A stretch of DNA of 64,000 nucleotides from the NCBI RefSeq assembly GCF_010183535.1, contig NC_071328.1:10416001-10480000 (forward strand), in the 5' to 3' direction. The position numbers and the translations under genes are program-made. Each line of letters begins with the position of its first letter. The first letter of the stretch is position 1. Source of the DNA: Caenorhabditis remanei (lineage: Eukaryota > Nematoda > Chromadorea > Rhabditida > Rhabditidae). Positions 1 to 11,167 of the stretch are shown here, piece after piece. Below the pieces are notes generated by a model, which was given only the letters and a program-made list of their open reading frames with translations, did no database searches and had not been told where the DNA came from.

Positions 1-3000
1 AATCGTGAAAATTTCTTTCCAAAACAAGGGAAACAACTTTTAGTGACAAATCTTCGGAAATTATATCTTAATGTGAGGGAAAATCAATGTAAGAATAACA
101 AAGTAAGGTTCAGAAGCACACGAGTTCGTCGGTCTACCCATTTTGGTTATTTTCTCGAAACTCTAATAGAGGATAGATTTATTTAATCAGGAATGTTGGA
201 AATGAATGGTTATGGAAAGCAAATGAAGATGAAATCAGATCTACTAATTGTCAGATTACTGCCAATCTCCTTGGATCACAAACACAAATGAGTTACAAAA
301 TCGAGATAAAAATGAAACTTTTTTGAGGTTTGCATGAAACCATCTCTGATATTTGAAAAATACTAAACACAACGATTCAATTCTAAAGAATGTAGAAGCA
401 GTGAGATAGAATGGACACGTAATAGCTCATATGAACAAGTTTCACAATGAGGTAATTGGAAGTTTCTAACGCTTGAGATCTTGATTGAAGTTTGCTCAAA
501 ATATATATTAAAGTGCCATAGAAATAAAAGCATGATGGTTGATTTGAAGTGGAAAAAGATTGTGAAAAGAAAAACACTGAAAAAAAAATTACTTCAAAGA
601 ATAGTCAATATTTTCAGCTCAACGAAGGTGGATGGTTCGCAGGATGTGTTTTCAGTATTCTAGTAGGAGTTTTCAGTGTCCACGTTTCAGTTTTTTGAAT
701 TTCACTGTTGAAGCAGCAAAGATGTGATGGGAAGAAACTGATTTGAAATTGTTCGGAGAACTTAGAATAATTAACAAGTGAGACAAACAAGATGATAAGA
801 ATAACTTATGTGACCGGTCCAACGAAATATGTAGAAACTCCATGGAGCGTAAAAGAATAGACGTCTTCGAGAAGAATTGGGTCAATGTAAATCACTGTGT
901 TGATTTTAGACTACACCTAGCGAATAGTTGACTGAAACAGAAAAGGATTTAAAATATTTTATAAAATGAGATATTGAAAGCCATCAAAATTACGGTAAAA
1001 ACTGTATTATTAAAACACCTGTAATAGAACGGAACCCCATCTATACTCAGAATTCATGAATATGATTATCCTGGTGTTTTTTATTGGTTCTGATTAGAAG
1101 CAGCGTGATTAGTAACTTCTAAATCATCAGAAAACAGGACTCCAGGAACACAAATTTTCAAAGACTACGAATTTGGTTGGTGACTGCTCAGATATTATCC
1201 CCAAAATTATATTAATACAAAAAACAGATAAACGCATGGTCACGGACCCACGAGGGCTACAAGTGCAACCTTCAGTATTGAGAAAAATGAACAAAATAGC
1301 GAGTTTTTAGATAAACCGTCACAAAAATCACAGACCGAATATAGGAAGAGTTCAACAATTCTGAACAGAATTTACAGTGTCTAATACATGCTTTGATCAT
1401 TTTGTTCTCAGGTTATCGCATTCTTATGAGTTGATAATCATCGTTTTCCATTATTTGTTTCAAAAACTAGATCTTCTGATATCAGAGAGGCCCCCACTCT
1501 CCTCAATTTCAAAAAATTCAAGTTGAGGGCTGAGTAATGTTCAGAAAATCTACCGTGAGCTATTTAGACCAATAATGGGACAATCGAATAATTGTTGACC
1601 GCTATATTATTGAATATCTGTTGTTGATCGTGAAACCTTCGTAGCCGCGGCACAGAGTCTCTTTTTCCTTGTCAGATCTTGGAGTCTGGCGCGCGACCAC
1701 GAAATCAAACGTTGTACTTTTTTTTCAAAAGCTGGTCATAATGTTGTACTGATTCGAAAAATGCAGTTGTTTTCTGAAATAGACACCTTGAGTTTTTTCT
1801 ATGCAGGAAAATACAAGTCTCAATACTTATCAGCCACCCTGTATATATATATATAACCGTGATTTCCGAAGGTTTTCAAAGTCAGCAGAATAAAAAATTG
1901 CAATGAGTGTTGTAGAAGAATAGAAAAAAAACAAATCGAAGAGTAAAAAAGAACTGTTTCGAATATTTCATTAGACTAACTTTATATTACGGATATAAAT
2001 TATGTTTGATAAAACAGAAAAATAACGGAGAAGTGAGAAGTGGACATGTTTAATGTGAAAAGCCTTGTTTCATCGAAAAATATCATGTGCTCAACCAACA
2101 AAAACAAGATGTTTTCTGATAGAATGGCTATTCTAGACTGGGATACAAGTTTCGTTTTAAAAAAAAATAGACTGATTATGTACAATTAAAATAATGAATA
2201 TGGACTATTGAATAAGACTTGATACAGAAACCAACGGAAGATATATGTAGTAAATGTAACAGTTGTGGGCACTGGGTGAATTTTACTAGGATCATTTTTG
2301 AAAATTGTATTATTGTTCTTTTGAAGTCCGATCAAGTGCTTTCACTGATGATTGAAAAAAAAAAAAACGAACTCTGGAAGTTTTCTTATTCAACGTCGAA
2401 ACCTTCACTGAGAGTCCCGATTCGCCAATGGAAGACGAGATATGAATGTTTTCTCACAGTTAGGATTCAGAAAAAAAAGGAAAAAAAATTGGTACAAAAA
2501 TTCGAACAATGTTAAGAATGCTAAATAGTAAGAAGGATATCAAGTGAAAATCTTTTTTTTTTGAATAATTAAATTTTCTGACGAACGACAATAACGAAAC
2601 TCTTATTATAAGCAATCAAGCTTATTTTGTCGGATCAGATGGTAATACACATTTAGATATTAAAGTGAGACAAACCGCGAACTATTTATAGAAAAATATA
2701 CTATGAAGTTTTAGGAAGTATATGTTCCAAGACCAGTAAGAGTTTTCAAAGGATGATGTCATCAACAAAATATAATGAATAAAATTTTTTTAAATTTTTT
2801 ACTGCACAGATAGAGCTTTTTTCAGACTACAATTCTAAAAAAATGTCTTTTCCTACCATGAGGGAATATGGAAATTGAGCAATTTTCGACTTTACCTAAC
2901 GGAAGTTTCTTTTTATGTTTTCCTTATTTCAAAATAACCTTACAGAAGAACTGGAACTTGAGGAAAATTAATGAAGACAAATGATCCTATAAGAAATAAG

Positions 3001-3765
3001 TTAAGAAATGAATATGAATTTTAAGAAAAAACAATGTGAATTCGGTTGGTGAAATTCAAGAGGTTCAAGCGGTTGGTAGAAAACATTGATAATCATAGTT
3101 GACCACAAGGAACAATAATGTGGATTTGAAATAATTTGAATTCATGACATATAGGTAGAACGGGAAAGAGAGTTGCAATAAGAAAAAACTTCCGATAAAT
3201 AATATAAATTAAAACAAACAATAAAGAGAAACAGAGAGAAAAAACTGGAGAAAATGAGGATAACTTGGAGAAGAACTGAATCAAGAATAGTGTGAAATAG
3301 TGTTTACAAAAATCGAATGAATCAAAATAAGTGAAACGTTCATTAAAAATTGAGTTAATTGGTCACAGATAAAAATATATAGTCAGCGAATAGTAGCGAA
3401 TGAAAAAGTACAGTACTTTTAATGATGCTCAAAACAAAAATAAAAAGAACAGAAATGTTTGAATAATAGTGAATAAATAGAAGTTCAAAGAAGGAAAAAG
3501 ATGAATATATCGAGGAGAGAAAAGAAATTTTTGATTGAGAGTGAAGGATACTGTACTTTTTTGGGTTAGTTCGAATATGATGATGTTCATGAAAATCAGG
3601 ACAGAAATTTCAATTAATGAACAAAAAATAAATACGAAATAGAGAAGATCAACGTTTTCGAGACGGAAAAAGTATTATACAAAAAATGAAGTAACCAGGA
3701 AAATTTAGTGAATAAACCCAAAACGCGCAGAAAAAGAGAAAAATATCAAGTTCGATGATCGTTAC
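1..3765 (-). other. long unc-89 intron (partial), no coding exon seen
   Basis: This AT-rich stretch follows the donor at 3765-3764 in the middle of the unc-89 DH domain. I found no open frame longer than about 100 codons and nothing that continues the DH domain, so it is read as one long intron extending beyond the window. A (TA)n run lies at about 1848-1854. No RNA gene or clear transposon was recognised. Confidence 0.6.
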
Positions 3766-5638
3766 CTCAAAGAATCTTTTGATTTCAGGTTCTTCAAGTA
3801 GTTTCAATGTATCTGCATACTGTTTATAGAATTCCACATGACTCTCAAAGTCTTTCTCAAGACGTACAAATGTCTGACCGACTTTGCCCGGGTCGTCAGA
3901 ATAGTAATTGAGGCCTTTCAGCATCACACTGAAATTTTGAGGTGAGAGGGATTAAGATCTGTGTTTTTAGTACTTTGCGTGGAAATTATAGAGCTCTGGA
4001 ATGTTGAGAGTGAGCTTTTCACGATGTTTCTTCACAGCTTCAGGTACTTCTGGATCATCGAGAACTTTGATGTAGTCGTCGACACATGTTCTGAGAGAAG
4101 AAACGAACTCCTCTTCGGAACGGAGCAATTCATGATAGACTTGGCTGGAAAAAATCTAGAGATGATGAGTATTTCTTTATTCTACTGTTCTGATTTTTCG
4201 ATTCGATTTTTATATTGAACTCTACGACTTTTAATTAAATTATCACTATAGTTCCAAATGAAAATTCTTGAGTTTTTGTCTGTTGGCCAAGTCTTCCAAG
4301 TGTTGCTCACTTGCCATTTTGTCATGTTTACTGCCGTCTTTTCATCTCTTTTTCTCTTATTCTTCTATTATCTTTTTATCTAGAAAGAAGCGGCTGTTGA
4401 TTCATTTTTCTACATACAAAATCTCTGCCATCGAAACGTTTGTTTCGGAAGAAGAAAAATAAGAGAAATAAGAGAGAAGTAGGCGAAAAACGTTTGTCGT
4501 CATTGATCGAACATCTGGTAGAGAGAGAAAACATCATTTTAAATGTGCCGATTTGATGATAATGGAACGGGCAGAGTGGAGCACGGAGAAACACATAAAA
4601 AACTATTTTGAGGCCGTTTTATGTTATGCGGTCGAGTGAAATGTTCTAATTTTTTTTTTGAAATTCGAGAATTTTTATAAATTGGTAGTATGGACCGGCA
4701 TCTAAAACTCAAAACAAGAGACGGTCAGCTTTGGAACATAGAGTTCTTTTGATATTTCGAAATATTAGTTTGAAACTCTTAAAGATAGTTTTTTTCCATC
4801 TACTCACTCTCTCTTCACAAGAGCCGCCTGTTCATCAGACAGACTGACGTTCTCAATTTCTCTTGTTCTTCTTCTTTGCTTGTAAAACTCAGTTGGAGTT
4901 TCAAAGTATGATCCCGGAACCCATCCGGAACGAGGTGGACGAGCCTACAAAGCAGAGATATAGAGGAAACATGATAATGATTTGAAACCTTGGTTCTGAC
5001 AAGCCATCGGATAGAATTCTTTTTATCGAGAACTTCCACAATCTGTCCTTGTTCTAATGGAATTGCTTCGATATCTTCTTTATCGGGAGTGTAGTCTTGA
5101 ATTGCAATGTAGACTGGATATGATCGAGATTCCGATCCAGCGATCACTTCAGAAGACGTGGACCGCCCTCGTCCATCGGTTCTTGAAGTCACTGATTCAG
5201 AACGGTAAGATGATCTTGATGAGTGGGTACTGTAGTTGACATCTTCAGTAGCAGTGAACTTTCTGAAAGTTCGAATTTTCTCAAATTATTAGTTGTTTTT
5301 CTTTTTTTTCAGCCTAATACTTTTCCTGGTACTGTAAGTTTAAAGATCGCATTCATTATCATGCCCGAACATTCTTTTCATTTATCTTCAACTCGTTTCC
5401 GGATCTTAAGACTTTTGTGCAAACAATTTGGTTTCAGTTCAAGTGGCAGGCGAGAATCCACGTGGTGATAAAAAAGTAACTAATTGAAAAAGTGTGAAAA
5501 TAAATGGTTTTTTTTTCATTGTTAAAGTTTTGGGGAGTTCGATTACAGAAGGGTGTTTTATAATGATCCGTCAAGATTCGAAACCTACCGATAGGAACTG
5601 TACTTCCGATCGAACTGTTTCTGGCGTCGACTAGCCAT
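3766..5638 (-). CDS. unc-89: UNC-89 (obscurin-like) N-terminal exons, partial
   Basis: These are the first five coding exons of the giant muscle M-line protein UNC-89/obscurin, read on the minus strand: 5638-5589, 5262-4989, 4944-4808, 4144-3974 and 3928-3766. All are phase-consistent, with GT/AG borders. The product starts MASRRQKQFDRKYSSYRKF, matching my memory of C. elegans UNC-89. A Ser/Arg-rich leader is followed by an SH3 domain (YPVYIAIQDYTPD to RWLVRTK, exon 2) and the first half of a DH (RhoGEF) domain (exons 3-5, through EPEIKRFFE). In this family the SH3-DH-PH head precedes dozens of Ig domains and kinase domains and acts in sarcomere organisation. The start codon at 5638 has no competing upstream ATG in frame that I could see. 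The remaining exons must lie left of the window: no continuation of the DH domain was recognised between 1 and 3765. Identification is very secure; exact exon ends are good. Confidence 0.93.
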
Positions 5639-6645
5639 GGTGGTAAGGACCTAGGCGCCTTTTAGGAGCAAGTTCAGAAAAGAACGTTCTGATGTTCCAG
5701 CTGGCTGAAGGGGGAGTAAAAGGTGAAGATGGATCAAATTAGATCACACACGCAGACAAAAACGGCCCGATAATGATGTTGGCACCCGGATTCTTCTCTT
5801 TTCTCGAGCCGACCGCTCTGGTTTGTGTGTTTCTTTGCGTTTCTCCACTGGCGCCACAATCGCTATTCTCTCGTCTCGTCCGCCCATCAGGGAAGATCCC
5901 GCGGGTAAGATAGAGCCAGTCAGTCCACTTCCCACGCACATACACACACAAACGCATATATACACTAACACACAATATCTCATAAAACTCTGTCAGCGTC
6001 TGCGCGTCTCATGTTCTCACCAATGAGATAGGTGAGAAGGAAGTGCTCATGAAGGATCCAAAGGATTCCTCTCACCTGCTGCGAATGCTTCTCTTGCAAA
6101 GAAAAAATGAGCGGGGGACGAGAAAACGTTTGTTTCGAAAAACTGAACTTGTTTTTGACAGCTGCCCTGCTTTAAAGAACTTACAGGAAGTACTTGTTGG
6201 TCATACGTGTTCAGGATTCCTGATGGAGGAAAAATTGATTTTTTACGAGCTACCGAATTGGGAAAAGTCAATTTTCCATCCAACCAGTTTATTTCAAAAC
6301 ATAAAAAAGTGGAGTATTTTAAGTATATTGTAAGTATTTCGAAGACAGACCGCAGAAACCGGGTTGTGAGTACAAAATTAGAAGAATTTCAGAAAACATC
6401 GGAAAGCACTGTTTTTGTTACTCAAATTTTGGCCATCTTTATGAGAGAAGACTGTGCTGAGAGTTACTGTAGTTCTTTCCCTGCCCTCGACTCTCAGTGT
6501 GAGAACCCCCATATTTTTTGAAATATGAACACAAGCAGAACGACATGATTACAGTACACTCAGATTACTGTAACCATGTCATTCCCAAAAGAAAGAACTA
6601 GTTTATTAGACGCGCGTGCGTAATGTGCCACGTAATGATAACCAA
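5639..6645. other. upstream region of unc-89
   Basis: No gene was recognised. The stretch holds the presumed unc-89 promoter and 5' leader, a CACACA-rich patch near 5930-5975, and a copy of a dispersed repeat at 6201-6266 that recurs at 8861-8926. A short hairpin lies at 6542-6580, where GACATGATTACAGTA faces its near-complement. Open frames here (for example 5739-5983 minus) look like chance: they overlap each other in several frames and show no conserved motif. Confidence 0.5.
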
Positions 6646-6668
6646 TAATGGATCTACCCACGAAGAAA
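6646..6668. repeat. left arm of a 23-bp inverted repeat flanking the LINE fragment
   Basis: These 23 bases match the reverse complement of 8038-8060 at 21 of 23 positions (core CTACCCACGAAGAAA). The two arms enclose the LINE fragment and about 90 bp of other sequence. They could be terminal repeats of an older DNA element into which the LINE inserted. Confidence 0.55.
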
Positions 6669-6677
6669 ACTTATACC

Positions 6678-6703
6678 ATTTAATTTAATTTAATTTAATT
6701 TAT
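6678..6703. repeat. TTTAA tandem tail of the LINE
   Basis: Five near-perfect copies of a TTTAA/AATTT unit lie at the 3' end of the minus-strand LINE fragment. A short-repeat tail is characteristic of CR1-type retrotransposons and marks the priming end of the insertion. Confidence 0.7.
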
Positions 6704-7945
6704 TGTGACTAAAAGGAAACCAAAAAGATACAAAAGACTAGAAACAATCCCTCACGAGACAGTTTCGAGTAGAAAATAGGGATGACATGATACATAGGAA
6801 ACGGGGAATGAGAATAAATATAAAAAGGAGGGTAGGCAGACAAGTTGGCAAGGGGGGAAGAGATAACCGTAGAAGGCAAATTAAAGGAGAGAATAATGAT
6901 ATGTATTTAACAAAATGACCAGATGAGATAATAAATTAAAACCGGGTAATGGCAGAGTCAAGAAGATGTTCAAATTGGGAGGGGGAGAGGAAACTACTAA
7001 CATTGGCAACAATGGCATTCCAGATGGGAAGGATAAAAGAGAAAAAATTGTCGGAGAGGGGGGAGACATAAATGAGAGTCATGGGTCTTCGTGGAGAACT
7101 TGACAGTCTGATAAAGGAATTGAGATTGGGAAAATGAGATGCGCCAGCTATAAATTTATACAGAAGGAGTAATTGGGATTTGAGTCTACGGTGTCTTATA
7201 GAGTAGATAGAGAGAAGTTCTAGACGATGCGAATAAGATGAGAAAGCGATATTGCATCGTTGGAGAGTTTTCCTAGAGTAAATTCGAAGAGTGGATTCAA
7301 GAAGTCTGGAGAGGGATGAGGAGGGGGCAAGACAGAAAATGACAGAAGCGTATTCAAGAATAGGAAGAACATATGTTTTGAATAGAAAAGAGTAAAATGC
7401 CGGATTATTAGACTTGAAAGATTTGAGGATTTGGGAAGAGCGAAGACGAGCTAGAGATACTGACTTTTTAATGTGGGCAGAAAACTTGAGGTCAGGTTCA
7501 AAGAGAATTCCGAGATCACGAACAGAGTGGGAATCTAGAATGGGAGAGCCAACGATGTGAAACCGGTGAGAGGGGTTGAGGGAACCCAAGCGGAGTAAAC
7601 CCGTTTTGGAATGAGCCAAAGGAAGATCATTGGAAACTGCCCAGTCGGAGACCAAGTCAATACCTGCTTGGAGGCTGGAGGGAAGGTGGGAGTAAATTTT
7701 TATATCATCAGCATAAGCAGCGAAGTGGAGATAAGGGATAGATTGAAGGCTGATTAATAAATCGTTAATATACAAGAGGAATAATAGAGGTCCCGAGACG
7801 GATCCCTGAGGGACACCAGAGTGGATCAGAGCAGAGGAAGGATCGGTGGTACTGTTAACTTTGACGGAAAAGGAACGGGAGGTGAGAAAATCAGAAAACC
7901 AAGAGATAAAGAGAGGTGGAATGTCAAATAAGGCAAGTTTTAATG
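6678..7945 (-). mobile_element. 5'-truncated non-LTR retrotransposon (CR1/jockey-like) fragment
   Basis: A minus-strand reading frame from about 7945 to the stop at 6936 encodes the C-terminal part of a LINE reverse transcriptase. It has the IPPLFISWFSDFL segment, the SGVPQGSVSGPLLF box and the catalytic YADD box, followed by a long LINE-type C-terminal region with several Leu/Ser/Arg-rich helices. About 230 bp of 3' sequence ends at 6678-6703 in a tandem TTTAA tail instead of poly(A), as CR1-like elements often do. The endonuclease domain and the N-terminal half of the RT are missing; an in-frame stop and unrelated AT-rich DNA start near 7948. The remaining frame is open for more than 300 codons, so the insertion may be young. 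It cannot be autonomous. Clade assignment is by motif impression only. Confidence 0.85.
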
Positions 7946-8037
7946 CAATTTAATTCTATTCACGAATGCAATTTAATGCATTTTTTGCATTTTTCTGCCA
8001 TAAAAATGCATTATTTTGCGTTCGTGGGTAGGAAAGA

Positions 8038-8060
8038 TTTCTTCGTGGGTAGGTCCATAA
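8038..8060. repeat. right arm of the 23-bp inverted repeat
   Basis: This is the partner of 6646-6668 (21 of 23 bases complementary). A shortened direct copy of its tip, TTCGTGGGTAGG, also occurs just upstream at about 8021-8032, so the end itself may have duplicated. Confidence 0.5.
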
Positions 8061-8860
8061 TACAAAGAATAATGAGGGAACAATGCAAGTTCAACAATTA
8101 CTCCCATCTTCTTGATATATTCTTTTCCGAGGTGTTGTATTCTTGAGTTCTGAGACATGCTTAGGATAAACGGGATTTAATTAAATACTATCCGAGTTAC
8201 AGTAAGGTTAGGGAACACGTCACAGACATGTACCTCAATATTTCAGTACCATGGTTCAAGCTACGAATTAGTCCACATGATCAAGTTTTAGTTCGGAAAA
8301 TATCAAGAAGTAGACGGCATAGGCGTGACCCTACGGACCGATGATTCAGGCTATGAGTTAGTCCCCCATTCACTATAAGTATCTCATAGATGTGTGAAAC
8401 TTGTAATATCCGGTATCGATCGATTGATTGGCTCGGCGTCGGCGTTCATCGTTCGGATCATCTAGAGTTGAGTATCGTAGTAACAGCGTCACCTAAAAAT
8501 CTCATCATCAGTCTCAGCCTGAACGGCGGTCTACTGTGGCGTTATCCCCTTTGCCACCGTGTTTTTCTGCCTGCTGAAACTCACCGTTATTAGTATTCTC
8601 TTGAAGATCTCTTACATATTAGCCCGATCCGATCGTCTCATCAGACTCCAGTGAGTTGGAACTGATTGCATTTGTTGTACATCATCTCTTTTCAGATCAT
8701 CTTCGCTCTGGTTTAGTATCGAGAACGTGTCACGGGAGTCTAAGAAATTTCACGCTTTGTAGGGAGAAATCGGAAGAGGTCGCGTGTAAAATAGGATCCG
8801 AGATGTTTTAAATCGGGAGGCGTTTAGAAACCAAGTCATCTGACGAGTCAAGATCGGAGT

Positions 8861-8926
8861 CATGTGTGCAGGATTTCTGCTGGAGGAAAAATTGGTATTT
8901 CTGCGAGATACTAAATTGCGAAAAAG
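8861..8926 (+). repeat. dispersed repeat, second copy (first at 6201-6266)
   Basis: The bases from CATGTGTGCAGGATTTCTGC through the following GGAGGAAAAATTGG and AAATTGCGAAAA blocks align with 6201-6266, with a handful of substitutions and about one gap. Both copies are on the plus strand, 2.6 kb apart. No coding capacity is evident. It is probably a fragment of an interspersed family. Confidence 0.5.
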
Positions 8927-8950
8927 AAAAACAGGGTATATTTACTTTTC

Positions 8951-9650
8951 GTCCCCCCCCTATATTGAAGAATGACCCCCCAAAAAGGACCTGGGAAAAG
9001 CCCCCCACCCATTGATTATTGACCCTCCACCCATTGAACATTAGCCCCCCCTCCCTTTTCTCTTTTTTTGCTTATACTCCTGAACCATTTAGTCCAACAT
9101 AATTCAACTATACCCGAATCTTCAGGCTTAGGAAAAAAGACCCGGAAAGACACTTTCGGCATAATTTATATTTATGATGTTCAAGCTTATAGTCTGAAAA
9201 CGTGCTTCCATTTGTTTCATTCATAGTGTGGGGTTCAATAGTGGGGCCTGATGTTCTATGATGGGGGTCTATTGTTAAACAGTGGGGGTTTTAAAGTCAT
9301 TAATGGGGGACTGATATTCAATGATGGGGGTCTAATAATCCATAGGTGGGGGACCGATGTTCAATGGTGGGGGGCTATCAATAAATGATTACAGCTAAAG
9401 ATAAAAAGTAAGAATTACAACTTCACTTTCGGTGGGGGGCTCTAGGGGGGTGGGGGCGATAAGTCATGAATACCAGGTTCTTGAACAATCGTCTTCCACT
9501 TTGTACTGGTGGGGGGTCATTGTTTCACACCAAAATAGAAGTAGAGCCCCCCGCCGTGAGGAAAAAGCCCCCACCTGTTTTGTACGGGGTGGGGGGCTCT
9601 TCCTAGGTAAATTTCAACGTGGGGGACTCTACTGATGTGGGGGGGCGATA
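8951..9650. repeat. C-rich then G-rich irregular tandem array (foldback-like, G-quadruplex prone)
   Basis: From 8951 to 9055 the plus strand carries runs of 5-8 C separated by about 15-20 bases such as ATTGATTATTGA. From 9229 to 9385, and again at 9430-9650, it carries runs of 5-6 G with spacers such as ATGTTCAATGGT that are the reverse complements of the left-hand spacers. The region is therefore a decayed inverted pair of an irregular tandem repeat. Many G runs lie close enough together for G-quadruplexes. No conserved protein is encoded; a small open frame at 9432-9635 is a by-product of the G-rich repeat. Confidence 0.7.
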
Positions 9651-11167
9651 AGTAAAGAATCCCGAAAAACAAATTCCTTAAAAACACCCTGCACTACAGG
9701 AATCTGAACATGTATGTTGATAGTATACTGAATGGATTTCTGGAAGATTAGAGGCAAGATTTGATACAATCATATGAGTTCGTCAATTCTCGTGAACATT
9801 TATCAAGATATCCACATTATACCATCGTCTTACATATCTTTCTTACTTTGAAATCTGGCTAACGAACTGTGAGCAAGCAAACATTTATCAGAAAAGGAAA
9901 CTCCTTTAAATAATTGAATAACAATTTTGAAAGTAAGTGATGTGAAAATTGCAAGAGTAGAACATAGATTAAGTTTCTGAGGTTTAGATAAGTAGTCTTG
10001 AAGGTTCACCACTTGGATACGCATTACATGTCTTGATTTTCCAGATTTTGTCGTTTCGCTGCGGCAATTTTCGCCTATCGTCTTCTATTCTATCAGCTGA
10101 AGAAGGACGGTTTTTATAGGACATTAGAGACCACTGCGGATGAACTCACATTGAGAAGTTTCTGGATATTCAGCTGAATATTTCAGGGCAAACATACGTC
10201 TGGATAAAATGGACGGCGACGTCTTTCATATTCACCACATTATAATTTTTTTGAAAGGGTTTCACTTTTTTGTTTAATCTCTAGTGATGAAAGAGAAGTG
10301 TTTTAAGTTTCAATAAAACATATCAAAAACACCGGTAATGGTCGGATCGGGGTGCTCTAGGGGTTTGTGGTTCTTTGTGTTCACATGTTTCTTTCGCTGT
10401 GAGCTGTGAAAATTTTTGATGCTCCAGTATTCGGGTAGTCCAAAGAAGGAAGTGAAAACTGCAAAACTGCAAACATGTTTGAAAAGAAAACAAATCTCTT
10501 CGTGCCGAGATATCGCGATCAGAAACCTCTCTGCACCTTTAATCAGTTTGTTGCACATTTTAAAACAATCCTGTTTTTAACACCATCGACCATGTCCCAT
10601 TCTTTTTCTTTATCTCTTCATTGATGTATTCTCTGCACATTAGTTTTCTGTATATTTTTCGAAGAATAGTTTGCCTGAATTTCCCTGAAAAAAACCGGAA
10701 AATGCATTTATCGTGTACGAAAATTTGACCACATTTCATCGTGCAAAGTTTTCTGAGGTGGAAAACTTCAACTTTTAGTAATTTTTCTGAAAAAAAAACT
10801 AAACAATTTTGTTTTCCACCGAAAGCGCGGGTCTCGCTGCGATTCGCTACAGTAACCTACAAAGAACAATGCAAACTCACCGACGCAAATTTTGAGTGCA
10901 AAATTTAATTTGGACGCATCATAATGTAGCATTCCCAAATACATAAATTACCTTATTCTTACTTATCATTGTCGAATTAGCTCCTAAAATTTTGTTGGTG
11001 ACTTAATCTTCAAGAAAGGGTCCATGTTTTAACCGTTTTATATATTTTTCTCTTTATGGTTGTCGAGCTTGGTTTAATCCACCTTTTCCGTATTAAAAAA
11101 CGATTTCGTTTGAATCTACATTTCCAATATTCAGACACTTGGACATTTCAAATTGTCAGTTGTCGTC
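9651..11167. other. intergenic region upstream of the chromo-SET gene
   Basis: No gene could be supported. Minus-strand frames at 9830-10024 and 10310-10558 are short, have no recognisable motif and no clear splice partners. The last 300 bases before 11168 presumably hold the promoter of the chromo-SET gene. Confidence 0.4.

Noticed and set aside
5739..5983. Two overlapping minus-strand frames near a CACACA repeat
   Set aside because: Low complexity and overlapping in different frames; no homology recognised.
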